This document shows, piece by piece, positions 1-9,268 of a DNA stretch of 64,000 nt. The stretch is from Planctomycetota bacterium (lineage in GTDB: Bacteria > Planctomycetota > UBA1135 > GCA-002686595). The position numbers and the translations under genes were made by a program. The stretch is taken from positions 1 through 64,000 of the forward strand of contig JAQXEK010000038.1 of NCBI GenBank assembly GCA_029250885.1, written 5' to 3'. Each line of letters opens with the position of its first letter. Positions within the stretch are counted from its first letter, which is position 1. The notes under the pieces were generated by a model. That model saw only the letters and a program-made list of their open reading frames with translations. It ran no database searches and was not told the DNA's origin.

Positions 1-497
1 AAGCCAACATCGATACAGGCGTCAAGCACGGGGATGATGTCCGCGTAGACGATGCCCTGCATAGCCTTGATGGTGACGGCCCGCTCTGGGTCGTCGGCCA
101 GGTACTGCTCGAGCTTGACCTTCATGTCTTTGATACCGTTTTCGGAATCGGGGAAGGAGTCGCGGTTAATGCCGTACTCGACCTTGTGGTCAAGCAGGGC
201 AAATTCGCCCTGGGCCATGCTGGTCCAGGCGACTTCGACACCATCCTTCTCCAGGCGCTTGGCTTCGACCTTGCGGCCCGCAGCTTTTAGCTTGAGGGTG
301 ATGTCGATCTTCTCCTTAGGCTCCGCGTCGGAAGCATTCACGCCGACATCCTTGGGCAGGTAGGCGGCCAACTTGCCTTCGAGGGTCTTGAACTTAATCG
401 TACAGACGAAGAAGATCAGCAGGAGGAAGGTGACGTCGATCATCGGCGTCATCTCCATCTCGCACTTCTCCTCCATGATGTCTTTCATATTGGACAT
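1..497 (-). CDS. exbD: ExbD/TolR-family biopolymer transport protein, 3' end cut by window edge
   Basis: The reading frame is open from an ATG at 497 to the left edge, so the C-terminus is missing (165 codons seen). A good ribosome site (AAGGAG) lies 7 bases before the ATG. After a short acidic cytoplasmic start comes the family signature MTPMIDVTFLLLIFF, one transmembrane helix whose Asp is the proton-responsive residue of ExbD/TolR proteins. A periplasmic domain follows. ExbD works with ExbB to turn proton flow into mechanical work on an envelope partner. It lies 28 bases after another exbD and is the last visible gene of a minus-strand operon with exbB and two TPR genes. The C-terminal fate and the energised partner cannot be seen. 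Confidence 0.9.
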   Translation of the reverse strand, partial: MSNMKDIMEEKCEMEMTPMIDVTFLLLIFFVCTIKFKTLEGKLAAYLPKDVGVNASDAEPKEKIDITLKLKAAGRKVEAKRLEKDGVEVAWTSMAQGEFALLDHKVEYGINRDSFPDSENGIKDMKVKLEQYLADDPERAVTIKAMQGIVYADIIPVLDACIDVG

Positions 498-524
498 AGG
501 TCGTTCTCCTTAGGTTCCAGGGCC

Positions 525-1040
525 CTATTTAGGCTTCTTCTCGTCTTCGATAGTTCCGGCAGCCAGTTGGATCTTCCAGATCTTCACAGAGTCGTGGCCA
601 CAGAGGGTCATGATGCGCTGAAGGTAGTGGAAGGAGGTAAACTGGTCGGCACGGATCAGGAGGAAGTCATCGGGCAGGTCCTTTTCGCCAGAGGGATTCT
701 CCGGATCGAAGTAGTCCTTCTCCATGCGGGTCGCAATGTTGAGCAGAGTCTTGTTGAGCTGCTTTTCGTCGTCGTCGCTACTCTCGGCGCTGGCTTCGAA
801 GACCACTTCCTTCATAACCACCATCGTACCGTCTTGGCGGACGTTGATCACTGGGCGGAAGTCTTCCACATCGGGCTCGTCCGGCACGGCCGAGATGGCC
901 TTGGGCAGGGTCAGGATCTCGAGGTCCTGCTGGGTCATGTCCGAAATGAGCATGAAGAAAATGATCAGAAGGAAAACGACGTCAATCATTGGCGTCATGT
1001 CCATCTTCTCGTCTTCCATCTTGTGCTTGTTGAGATTCAT
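525..1040 (-). CDS. exbD: ExbD/TolR-family biopolymer transport protein
   Basis: This 171-residue protein begins with a charged stretch and then MTPMIDVVFLLIIFF, the single membrane helix with the conserved Asp of ExbD/TolR. The rest is a periplasmic domain with an acidic, Ser-rich insert (around SSDDDEK) that the downstream paralogue lacks. It should pair with the ExbB-like channel encoded 89 bases upstream and use the proton gradient to drive a periplasmic or outer-membrane partner. Two different ExbD proteins next to one ExbB suggest a heteromeric rotor core, or two outputs from one motor. Family assignment is firm; the transported substrate is unknown. Confidence 0.92.
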   Translation of the reverse strand: MNLNKHKMEDEKMDMTPMIDVVFLLIIFFMLISDMTQQDLEILTLPKAISAVPDEPDVEDFRPVINVRQDGTMVVMKEVVFEASAESSDDDEKQLNKTLLNIATRMEKDYFDPENPSGEKDLPDDFLLIRADQFTSFHYLQRIMTLCGHDSVKIWKIQLAAGTIEDEKKPK

Positions 1041-1128
1041 TTTTCAGTCCAAGTTGAGTGAGCGGGGAGAAGTGCTCCCCCTAGGTTTCGATAGGAAGCC
1101 AGGGGGAGCTCCAATCACGTGCAGTTTC

Positions 1129-1851
1129 TCAGGTGCCTTCGGGGCGGAAACGCTCGAAGAGGTCTTCCACGATGGCTCCAACTTCAATGATCGACTTGAC
1201 CAAGTTGTTGCGCAGGTAAGCGAAGGCGGCGGTGGTGGGGATAGCAACGACCAGACCGAAGAGCGTGGTCAGGAGTGCCATCGAGATACCGTCGGCAAGC
1301 TCAGCGGGGTCGGGGTTCTTACTGGTCGCGATCACGCGGAACGCGGCCACCATTCCCGACACCGTACCGAGCAGCCCCATCATGGGAGCAACGTTGGCGA
1401 TGAGGGAGAGCCAGCCGATCTTCTGGTGAAGCTTGACGGCCTCTTCGTCGCCCATCTCTTCGAGGGACTTCTCCATGGCAGCAAAGGTGTGGCCGATCTT
1501 GCCGATGCCGGCGGAGACGGTGCGGGTGAGGAGGTTGTCCTCGCTCTCGCAGAGCTCCATGGCCTCTTGGAACTGACCCTCTTCAAAGAGAGCTTCGAGC
1601 TCGTCGATGATTTCCGGGGGTGCCAGCTTGTCGCGCTTGAGCGAGACAAGGTTCTCGATGACGACCGCGAGGGCGACCACCGAGAGCAAGATGATGAAAC
1701 CACCGATGATGCCACCGCCGGCGAGGATCTCGCCAACGGACTGGGACGGGGGGCCTTCGGCCTCTGCGTCTTGGGCAAGGGTCGGTGCAGCTGCAGCGAA
1801 GAACGCGGCGGCAGTGAAAGTGATGCGGTTATGCAGGAGGCTGGAGATCAT
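1129..1851 (-). CDS. exbB: MotA/TolQ/ExbB proton channel family protein
   Basis: The protein has 240 residues from the ATG at 1851. This start was chosen over an upstream one because it yields a signal-like segment (ISSLLHNRITFTAAAFF, then ALA-type residues) and a GGAG site nine bases upstream. Three further hydrophobic helices match ExbB/TolQ: one near residues 40-65, and a pair that includes APMMGLLGTVSGM and LLTTLFGLVVAIPTTAA, the conserved channel-lining region. A charged cytoplasmic loop lies between them. An N-terminal signal plus ExbB is common in systems that work with TPR proteins. It sits between a TPR gene and two exbD genes and is the stator/channel of the module. Confidence 0.92.
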   Translation of the reverse strand: MISSLLHNRITFTAAAFFAAAAPTLAQDAEAEGPPSQSVGEILAGGGIIGGFIILLSVVALAVVIENLVSLKRDKLAPPEIIDELEALFEEGQFQEAMELCESEDNLLTRTVSAGIGKIGHTFAAMEKSLEEMGDEEAVKLHQKIGWLSLIANVAPMMGLLGTVSGMVAAFRVIATSKNPDPAELADGISMALLTTLFGLVVAIPTTAAFAYLRNNLVKSIIEVGAIVEDLFERFRPEGT

Positions 1852-1939
1852 CCTTCTGGACTCCGGTGGGGGGTGATTGGGGGTGGGGGAGAAATAGGGG
1901 TACCCGGGAGCGCGTCCCAGGTTACACGTTGGTCGGCGA

Positions 1940-3097
1940 CTACTGGACCGTGACGGCCGCAGGAGTGTCACCGTAGTGAGTTAAGATGGTCTCTTTCCAA
2001 GTCGCGATGCGCTCGGTCGAGTCCGTATCCGGTAGGGCGGTAGCGCATTGGATCAGGCCGGATAGGGCCTGGGCCACGTTGTCCCGACTAGAGTAATCAA
2101 GGGCGGAAACGGCCGCGAACTCAAACTGAGCTTGGCGGTGCTTACCTTGGGCGAGAAGGGCCTCCGCTTGGCCAAGGCGCGCGGAGAACTTCACCGCGGC
2201 GGAGGTCTCGCCGCGCATCTTGCCGGAGAAGAAGGTGCCCGCTTGGGTTGCCTTGTCTTCGGCCAAGAGTGCCCAGCCTTCGCCCAAAAGAGCGCGCTCT
2301 TGGAAGATGGCCAGCATGGCGACGGTGTCGTCATCGGCGTCGGTCCGGGCGGCGCCAGCGGCGCGCTCGATGTCCGCGAATAGGGCGCGGGCGCGGGTCG
2401 CGTCGCCTGCGCTGAGGAAGGCCCGGGCCGACTCGAGGCCGGCCTCGAGGCAGAGGCTCAAGCTGTAGGCGTTCTTGCCCGTCGTGTCTAGGTCGCCAAG
2501 GATTGCGGCGCCAAGCTCGGCGGCGAGCTGGGCTTCCCCGGCCAAGAGTTGGGCGCGGGCCTGGTGGCGGCGGGCGGCAGGCACCTGCCGGTTGGACGGG
2601 TAGTCGTTGAGGAAGCGATCGAACTCGGCGACCACGGACTTCCACTCGGTGTTGGCGGAGTCTTTGGCCGCGGCGGCCATCAGGCTGCTGGCCGCACGGA
2701 AGCGAGCCATGGCGCGGACGGGCTGCCTGGCATCGGCGTCGTCGGCAGCCACGCGGAACTTGCGCACCGCGTTGTCGAGGTCGCCCGCGTCGGCGTATCC
2801 CATGGCATCTCGGTAGGCCGGTGTGATCTTGCCGAACACCACGCGGGTGATCGAGCCCGCGTCGTAGTTGCGCTCGCGTCCCTTCTGGTCGGCCACGACC
2901 TTGTCGAGACCATCGGTCGTAACGACACAGGCGACGGTCTTGGCGTCGCCACGGTTGTCGATTAGGTAGACCTGGTCGGGACGTCCACCGTCCTGGGCAG
3001 TGGCACTAGGCACCAAGCTGCCAAGGGTCAGCAGGGCGGTAAGCGCAGCACCCTTACCGAGACGGAGGGCAAAAGATGAGTTGGACGGGTTCCACAT
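1940..3097 (-). CDS. exported TPR-like repeat protein
   Basis: The 385-residue product starts at ATG 3097, which gives a clear signal peptide (GAALTALLTLGSLVPSATAQ). After about 90 residues of mixed sequence come Ala-rich helical pairs spaced like tetratricopeptide or YbgF/BamD-type repeats, for example DAMGYADAGDLDNAVRKF. Such proteins act as periplasmic scaffolds. It precedes exbB by 89 bases and follows a larger TPR gene by about 107 bases, so it is probably co-transcribed and serves the same assembly. A longer start at 3148 is possible but would bury the signal peptide. No enzyme motif is visible, and the partner is unknown. Confidence 0.75.
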   Translation of the reverse strand: MWNPSNSSFALRLGKGAALTALLTLGSLVPSATAQDGGRPDQVYLIDNRGDAKTVACVVTTDGLDKVVADQKGRERNYDAGSITRVVFGKITPAYRDAMGYADAGDLDNAVRKFRVAADDADARQPVRAMARFRAASSLMAAAAKDSANTEWKSVVAEFDRFLNDYPSNRQVPAARRHQARAQLLAGEAQLAAELGAAILGDLDTTGKNAYSLSLCLEAGLESARAFLSAGDATRARALFADIERAAGAARTDADDDTVAMLAIFQERALLGEGWALLAEDKATQAGTFFSGKMRGETSAAVKFSARLGQAEALLAQGKHRQAQFEFAAVSALDYSSRDNVAQALSGLIQCATALPDTDSTERIATWKETILTHYGDTPAAVTVQ

Positions 3098-3203
3098 AAG
3101 GGAGGCAAATAGTCTACAGGTGGATGCCCATGGCACAAGGGCTGGCAATAGGCCAGGTCCCTTATGGGCACAAATTTAGTTCACGGCAGTAAAGGACTAG
3201 GCG

Positions 3204-6110
3204 CTAGTTGAGCTTCTTGTTCAGCCAGAGGAAGTGCTGGCGCAGCATGTCGCCATTAAGGCCCTTCTTGTCCAAGTCTTCCTTGATTCCGATAAAATCA
3301 GCCCCGACATCTTGTTGTAGGGTTGAGAGCTGGTTGACAGCACCTTGGCGCTTGTCATTCTCGGATTGGCTCCAACGACGCCAGGCGAAGATGGTGTCAA
3401 ACTTGCGCTGGTACCAGGCGGGTTCGTACTTGTCTTCGCGGTTGGTCAGCACGGCCAGCCACTGGGCTGCCAGGGCCACGTCCTCGGGCGTTCCCACGCC
3501 TAGGGTCTCCGCAATGCTCGAGGAGCGCTCGCCCTCGACCCAGCCGATCGCCGCGCGGCAGAAGTAGGAGATGCTCTTGCCCGAGGGCTTGAACTCTGGC
3601 TCTGGCTCGCCTTCCGGCGTCTTAGTGGGGGGGATCAGGGGGCGCAAGATCTCGATGGCGTCCGGCAGGCGGTCCAAGTTGATCAAAGCTTCGCCGAGCT
3701 CGGGCAGGGCGAACTTGTAGATACTCGTCCGGCGCTCGGGGTCGTCGCTGAAGGCGTCGGCGGTAACGCGCAGAACACGGGCGGCCTCTTCCCATTCTCC
3801 GAGGTCACGCCAGTGGCTCGACTCGGAGCGGAGCTTGTCGTATTCGGGAGTCGCCAAGAGGCTGTTCTCCGTCTTCTTAAGATCGGCCATTACACGCAAG
3901 AGAGCCACGTCGCCAAGATCGTCCTTGGTGGACTGGCTGGCCTTGTAGTCGTCCTTGACCTTGGTGTAGATGCGCAGGGCACCCTTGCCGGTGTACTTGT
4001 GCTTAGAGAAGTCCGAAAGCATCGTCTCGTAGAGGGCCCGGGCCGAGTCCACGTCATCGGTGGCAAGCTCGGATCGCAGGGCCATGTACAGGGCGTTGGG
4101 GGCCATGCTGCTCTGCTTCGGGAACTGGTTATAGAAGCCGGCTAGACGTTCGATGGCACCGGACCACTGCTTGGCGTCGTAGCTCATCACGCCCAGGAAG
4201 TAGGTGGCTTCGGCCATGGCGTCGGAACGCTTGGCTAGGCGGTTCTCGCTGCTGGTTTGGTTGACCGGGTCGGCCAGGTAGGGGCCGAGGTAGTCCTCGA
4301 AAATCTTGCGGGCCTCATCGAGGCGCCCCTGCTTGTAGCGGCAGACACCTTGCTTGGAGAGCGCCTTCTCGTAGGAATCCGTGCTGTTCGGGACGGTGCC
4401 GTACTTGTTATAGGCGGCCTCAAAGTCTCCGGTGCCGTAGGTGCGCTCGGCTTGGCTAAAGAGGAGTTCGCCGGCATCGCTGGCGTCGGCCGTCGCGGCG
4501 ACGTAATTCTCGGCAGTGCGCCAAAGGGCGACCACGTCCGCGTCGTCGTTCGAGGCGCGCTTCTGGAACTTCAGGGCTTCGTACATGCCCTTGGCGTTCA
4601 GGCTGTCAAAGGCAGGGTCACCCTTCCAGGTGGTCACGCCGTCTTGGAACGCCATGGCGGCTTCCATATAGCGCCCCTCGTTGAAGAAGCTCTTGCCCAG
4701 GAAGTACAGGACCTCGGGACCGAAGGTGGTCCGGGTCGCCTGGTCCTGGCCTTCGAGGGCTCGCAAGACGCGCTTGCAAGAGTCGATAGCCACTAGGTAA
4801 TCCTTAGCCTTGTAGTGGCCCTTGGCTGCTTCGAAGAGCACGTCCGGGCCGATCTTGACGCCGGGGCGCTCGATCACCTCGGCAATCAGCTTCTGGGCGC
4901 GCACCTGCAATGCTTTACCCTTGTTGTCTTCGTTAGCCGTCTGGGCCATGGCTAGGGCAAGGTCCACAGCGGTGCGGCGGTTGCGCTTCTGGGAGTTGTC
5001 CGACTTCATGGCATCCTCGGTGGCATACCACTTAAGGTCACCGGAGTTGATGCTGCCGCCGACGTAGCCACCGGCGTTGAGCAGGGTCCGGGCCGAGGCC
5101 AGGAGGGCCAAGTAGCCGTTGGGACGACTGAGCTGGAAGCCCTCGCTCTTGAAGCGATTGTAGTAGACCAGGGACCACTTGACAGCGGTCTGAGTGTCCC
5201 CGTAGCTCGCAGAGGCATCCAGGAGGCCCGGCAAAGCCAGCTCCATGTAGTACCAGTGCTGCTCCTTGTCGGCGGGGGAGAGGTTCTCTAGGTAACCGTC
5301 CCAGGTTTCCTTGTCCGCGGGCATTACGAGCTCGGCGACGAACTCGTAGTAGATCATGGCCATTTCCCAGTCGCCTTGACCGCCCTTGGTGCTGGCGAGC
5401 TCGAGGTAGGCTTGCAGCCCCCAACCGGTGCGTTCGCCGGCTTCCAATGCGAGGTTCTCTAGGGTGACCTCGGCTTCGCCGTAGTAGTAGGTGCCGTCTT
5501 CGGACGCGCGGCCCTTGGCGGACAGCATCCGTCCGCGGTCCAGCATCATGGCGTACTTTGCGCGGCGCTCGAGTTCGCTGGGGTCGTCGATGCTTGAGAG
5601 CTCAGCGATAATCGAGCCGGTGTCCTGGATGGGCTTTTCGAGCACGTCCAAGATCATCTTGCGGGTCGCGTCGGCAGCTTCGCCCACTTCGTCCATTAGG
5701 CGCATCTCCAGGGCCTTGGAGAAGCTGTAGGCCAACTGAATGGCGGCGCGCTCGGCTTCGGGCTTGAACTCCGAGAAGTCGTTGGCGCTGATGAAGTCGT
5801 CATAGGCCTTAAGGGCCTCGGTAAAGCGCTCGATACGGCGGTCCGCGTCGCGCTCGCGGCGCGCGGCCGTTCCGTAGATCTCACAGCGTACGAAGGCAAT
5901 ATTCTCCTTTTGCTCGGCGGAGAGTTGCCCAGCAGTCTCGAGGTCGTCTAGGACCTCTTGGGCGAGGTCGACAAACTGCCAGCGGCTCGCAAGGCCCTCG
6001 GCGAAGTCGATGCCCTTTTGGATTTGTAAATCCGCACTCTGGGCGAAGGCCGCCGGTGAGAGCAGGAAACCAGTGGCGAGAACGCCGAGGAGGTTTTTGG
6101 AGAAGCGCAT
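3204..6110 (-). CDS. large exported TPR protein
   Basis: From ATG 6110 the protein has 968 residues with a signal peptide ending near FLLSPAAFAQ. Almost the whole mature part is helical repeat sequence. Recognisable TPR-like units include YYFLGKSF-type helices such as EVLYFLGKSFFNEGRYMEAAMAF and CRYKQGRLDEARKIF. It has no catalytic motif and is probably a periplasmic scaffold or substrate-collecting arm. It is the first gene after the secretin terminator on the minus strand and leads the operon with the smaller TPR protein, exbB and two exbD. An upstream in-frame ATG at 6182 is disfavoured because it adds 24 polar residues before the signal. Confidence 0.75.
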   Translation of the reverse strand: MRFSKNLLGVLATGFLLSPAAFAQSADLQIQKGIDFAEGLASRWQFVDLAQEVLDDLETAGQLSAEQKENIAFVRCEIYGTAARRERDADRRIERFTEALKAYDDFISANDFSEFKPEAERAAIQLAYSFSKALEMRLMDEVGEAADATRKMILDVLEKPIQDTGSIIAELSSIDDPSELERRAKYAMMLDRGRMLSAKGRASEDGTYYYGEAEVTLENLALEAGERTGWGLQAYLELASTKGGQGDWEMAMIYYEFVAELVMPADKETWDGYLENLSPADKEQHWYYMELALPGLLDASASYGDTQTAVKWSLVYYNRFKSEGFQLSRPNGYLALLASARTLLNAGGYVGGSINSGDLKWYATEDAMKSDNSQKRNRRTAVDLALAMAQTANEDNKGKALQVRAQKLIAEVIERPGVKIGPDVLFEAAKGHYKAKDYLVAIDSCKRVLRALEGQDQATRTTFGPEVLYFLGKSFFNEGRYMEAAMAFQDGVTTWKGDPAFDSLNAKGMYEALKFQKRASNDDADVVALWRTAENYVAATADASDAGELLFSQAERTYGTGDFEAAYNKYGTVPNSTDSYEKALSKQGVCRYKQGRLDEARKIFEDYLGPYLADPVNQTSSENRLAKRSDAMAEATYFLGVMSYDAKQWSGAIERLAGFYNQFPKQSSMAPNALYMALRSELATDDVDSARALYETMLSDFSKHKYTGKGALRIYTKVKDDYKASQSTKDDLGDVALLRVMADLKKTENSLLATPEYDKLRSESSHWRDLGEWEEAARVLRVTADAFSDDPERRTSIYKFALPELGEALINLDRLPDAIEILRPLIPPTKTPEGEPEPEFKPSGKSISYFCRAAIGWVEGERSSSIAETLGVGTPEDVALAAQWLAVLTNREDKYEPAWYQRKFDTIFAWRRWSQSENDKRQGAVNQLSTLQQDVGADFIGIKEDLDKKGLNGDMLRQHFLWLNKKLN

Positions 6111-6207
6111 ATGTTGAGAAGAAGATCGTGCCTGGAGCCTTTTAGTTGGGAAGTTGTAGGAAACTACCCGTTGGCCCCGCATGAGTTTCTGGGGGATATT
6201 GAGAAGA

Positions 6208-6242
6208 ACGGCCCGGAGGGGGAATCCCCCCCTCCGGGCCGT
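6208..6242 (-). terminator. strong hairpin terminator after the secretin gene
   Basis: A perfect 15-bp stem (6208-6222 with 6228-6242) closes a 5-base loop. The stem is nearly all G:C. Read on the minus strand, it is followed by a short pyrimidine run (TTCTTCTC). It lies 42 bases after the secretin stop and about 100 bases before the large TPR gene, so it probably separates the secretin transcript from the TPR-exbBD operon. Confidence 0.8.
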
Positions 6243-6283
6243 CTTAGTTCGGGGCCAGCTAGGCTGCCCCTGGATGGCCTTGC

Positions 6284-8887
6284 TTAGTTGTCGAAGACGC
6301 CAAGCTGGGCAGGGGTCGGCTGGTGCTCTTGCCAGATCACGATAGTGGCCTTGAGCAGGATCAACAGCTTGCGGTTCAGGACGAAGTTTCCTTCGCGCTT
6401 AAAGAAGACGCTGATGATCGGGATCTTGTTAAGGATCGGGACGCCGTTGTTGTAGTTCTGCTCCTCGTGGACTTTCCAGCCACCAAGAAGGATCGTGCCG
6501 CCGTCGGGAATGGGGACGGTGGTACGCAGGTGAGAGATCTCAAGCTCGGGAAGCTGGATCGTCACGGAGCTTGCGGAAGCCAGGGTTGTAGTGATCTCCT
6601 TCATCGGGCGCTTCAGTTCAGCAACCGTGGGGCGCATCTCCACCGTGATGAAGCGGCGGTCGGCGCTAACCGTGGGGCGCACGTCGAGAACCACGCCGTC
6701 CTGGATCGTCTTGATGATCGGGTCGGCAATCGAGGCGCCCTGGGCGATCTCAATGTTGAAGTCCTGCACGTAGGCAAGCTGGTTCGTGACCGTCAGGTTT
6801 GAGCGTGCTGTGTTTGCAACCAGCACGTGGGGGGCGGTCACAAGCTCGATGCGCTCGGCCTTCTGAACTGCGCGAAGAATCATCTCTAGCTGCAGGTCGT
6901 TGAGGTAGGTCCACTGGAAGGAGAGACCGCCGGAACCTTGGATCTCGTCGTTTCCGAGAGCCGAGTCGTAGAGGTTCTCAATGCGGGCCTTCAAGTCGCC
7001 GTTAGCGCCTTCGTCGAAATAGAAGCCGGTGTCGGTACCCTGACCAACTTCCGAGCCGAGGTCGGCAAAGGCCGACGCAGAGCCGAAGTCGTTGAAGGAT
7101 TCGTTAGCGCCGAGGCCGGGTGAGCCCAGTCCGCGGAAGTCCACGCCGATGTCCTCGAGGAAGGAGTCCTGAACCCGCAGGAAGCGCGCCTCGATGTCGA
7201 CCATGATGCCGGTGGCCTCGCGAAGGTCGTCCAGGAGTTGGCCAATCTTCTCGTGGACCTCGGGGGTCTGGTTGACCACGAGCACACCTGCTTCGGTGAC
7301 TCGCAGGCTGCTCGACGGACTGTCCCAAGACTCGGGGTAAACGTTGTCGCGGATGAGGGTGTCGAGGTCGTCTCCGGTCACGAGCAGGGCCTCGCGCTCG
7401 TCGATGTCCTCCTCCGGTTGCTCAAGTCCGCCGGAGGGCTGGACGTTGATGACGCTGCCGGGGAAGTCGACAATAGGGCGGATGAGGTCGCTCACAGCGT
7501 AGAGCTCAAGGACCTCTCCACCGGTCATCTGGTCGATGGTGACGAACTTGACGACGCCGTCCTCAACCTTCCAGCGAAGGCTCTCGGAGGTGTCGGCAAT
7601 CAAGTCCAGAACCTTGCGCACGCTCATGCGGGGCAAGTTCATCGTGATGTTGGTCTCGTCTTCCGGGTCCAGGTCGTCGAGGACCTGGGTGGTAACGATG
7701 AAGTTCACGCCAGTCAGAGACTGCATGAAGTTGGCGACATCCTGGATCGGTGCGCCCTCGCCCGCATCAGCGTCGCCGAAGCGGGGCGTGATCGCAGTGC
7801 GGTCCAGCAGGCCGAGGATGGCCTGGCGCTGGCTGTCGGCGCCAACGGCTTCCGACATCAGCTGGATCGGGGTGCGCTTGTTGACGCGGTCCCAGTACTC
7901 GAGGTCGTCAAACACCACGTCTTCAATCTGGGGGATGCCCATCTGGTTGAGGTCGTCCATGGTGCGCTGCCACTCCTCGCGCAACTTGGTCGAGCTCTCT
8001 TCCATAGACTTCTTGTGGTCTGCGGAGACGGCGAGGTTGCGCATCTTCAGCGCGTGCTCGTTGCCCGGGTCGAGGCCCAGGATCTGGTCGCAGAGGTCGC
8101 GGGCTGTATCGTAGGCTTCGCGGCTAAATGCGACGTAGGCATCACCGTAGAGGCCTTCCACCTGGGAGCCCTTGCGGTTGCGCTCGGCCATTTCGGCGTC
8201 GGCGGCTGCCTGGGCTGCTGCGGCCTCGAGGTCGAGGGCCGCTTGGGCGCGGGCTTCAACGCGCAGGGCGCGGGCGCTGGCCAGGTTGCCCTTGACCAGA
8301 TCCTCGGTGAGGTTGCCCTGGGAGACCAGCGGGTGGTAGCCCAAGATCAGCTCTGCTTGGCTGTAGTAAGAGATCGCCTCGTCAAAGTCGCCGCGGCGCA
8401 GGGCGAGGTTGCCCATGCGGTTGGCATCTTCGGCGGCCATCATGGCCTGGGCGGCTTTGACAGTTGTGCGGTTCGCGAAGTCGTCCAGGGCCTCGGCGGC
8501 CAGGGCGTACTTGTTGCCCATGGCGGCTTCGACGCGGGCCATACGCTCGCGAACGTCCTGATTGGACGGCATTACCTGGAGGGCGTTGGAGTACTCCACA
8601 AGGGCGCCTTCGAGGTCGGCCACATCAAACGCCGCATCACCGGCTTTGATGTACTCGTCAGCAAGGAACTGCTGCTGAGCGCGGCGACGCTGAATGCGAT
8701 CGGCCTCGTCCTCCAGGGTGCCATCTTGGGTGGCGACCGCAAGGGGCACGGTGGCCGGTGCCGCCGTGAAGGTCATGACGCCGGCGGTGTTCTCCACCGT
8801 TGCGCCTTGAGTCGTGGTGTCAGCGGACTGGCAAGAGGCCAGGGACGTGACGATAAGCGTTGGAAGTAGTAGAAAGCGAGATCGCAT
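6284..8887 (-). CDS. lipoprotein with N-terminal TPR-like repeats and C-terminal secretin domain
   Basis: From ATG 8887 the product has 867 residues. It begins with a lipoprotein signal (FLLLPTLIVTSLASC). Residues 45-300 are helical and TPR-like, with an Ala-rich coiled-coil part. The middle holds a short secretin/N-domain-like region (INFIVTTQVLDDL, then MSVRKVLDLI). The last 200 residues are a bacterial type II/III secretin domain: APHVLVANTARSNL, IPDGGTILLGGW and VPILNKIPIISVFF (from residue 816). Secretins form multimeric outer-membrane gates for type II secretion, type IV pili or competence. No pilus or secretion ATPase gene is near. The linked ExbB/ExbD/TPR genes raise the idea of an alternative energised gate. 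Confidence 0.88.
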   Translation of the reverse strand: MRSRFLLLPTLIVTSLASCQSADTTTQGATVENTAGVMTFTAAPATVPLAVATQDGTLEDEADRIQRRRAQQQFLADEYIKAGDAAFDVADLEGALVEYSNALQVMPSNQDVRERMARVEAAMGNKYALAAEALDDFANRTTVKAAQAMMAAEDANRMGNLALRRGDFDEAISYYSQAELILGYHPLVSQGNLTEDLVKGNLASARALRVEARAQAALDLEAAAAQAAADAEMAERNRKGSQVEGLYGDAYVAFSREAYDTARDLCDQILGLDPGNEHALKMRNLAVSADHKKSMEESSTKLREEWQRTMDDLNQMGIPQIEDVVFDDLEYWDRVNKRTPIQLMSEAVGADSQRQAILGLLDRTAITPRFGDADAGEGAPIQDVANFMQSLTGVNFIVTTQVLDDLDPEDETNITMNLPRMSVRKVLDLIADTSESLRWKVEDGVVKFVTIDQMTGGEVLELYAVSDLIRPIVDFPGSVINVQPSGGLEQPEEDIDEREALLVTGDDLDTLIRDNVYPESWDSPSSSLRVTEAGVLVVNQTPEVHEKIGQLLDDLREATGIMVDIEARFLRVQDSFLEDIGVDFRGLGSPGLGANESFNDFGSASAFADLGSEVGQGTDTGFYFDEGANGDLKARIENLYDSALGNDEIQGSGGLSFQWTYLNDLQLEMILRAVQKAERIELVTAPHVLVANTARSNLTVTNQLAYVQDFNIEIAQGASIADPIIKTIQDGVVLDVRPTVSADRRFITVEMRPTVAELKRPMKEITTTLASASSVTIQLPELEISHLRTTVPIPDGGTILLGGWKVHEEQNYNNGVPILNKIPIISVFFKREGNFVLNRKLLILLKATIVIWQEHQPTPAQLGVFDN

Positions 8888-9268
8888 AAGTACGGATTTC
8901 CGGGTGGGCGGCGGGGTACCGCCTACTGGTATCGGGGGGCGTCCTAGATGTCTCGATCTCACCGCGCGGGTGGACAAGGCGCATAGGGCTCTGGGGGGGA
9001 TCAAAAATGGAGTGGTGGTCACAGGCGCCTTTCGGGGCTCGAGCGCGTCGAGTTCCGGCGGAATCCTGGGGCCTAATCTCCGCCTGCCGGGTTGGAACGC
9101 GCCAACCCATCGGGTGAAGATGGGCGAGGAGCATACCTGTCGGGAAGGGGGAGGGTCAACCGCGAGTTCGCGTGTTGGTGAGCATACCGGGGAGAAACCC
9201 CGGAGTAACCCGTGTAAATGGGGGAGAATTGTCGTTCGGCGCTGAAGATTTTCCCGGCGGGATTGCCG
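8888..9268. other. 381-bp gene-free stretch upstream of the secretin gene
   Basis: No convincing coding frame is present; an open plus-strand frame here runs into the secretin gene on the wrong strand and has no family-like features. The only structure seen is a 6-bp hairpin, CCGGGG-AGAAA-CCCCGG at 9187-9203, without a T-run on the minus side. The stretch presumably holds the promoter of the secretin gene and the end of the upstream uracil-DNA-glycosylase-like transcript. I could not point to a -35/-10 pair. Confidence 0.5.

Noticed and set aside
724..1953. 409-codon plus-strand frame
   Set aside because: It is antisense to exbB and exbD, whose signatures are unmistakable.
7238..8869. 543-codon open frame on the plus strand
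   Set aside because: It is antisense to the secretin gene, which has clear domains. The long frame is a product of GC-rich codon use, and its translation has no family features.
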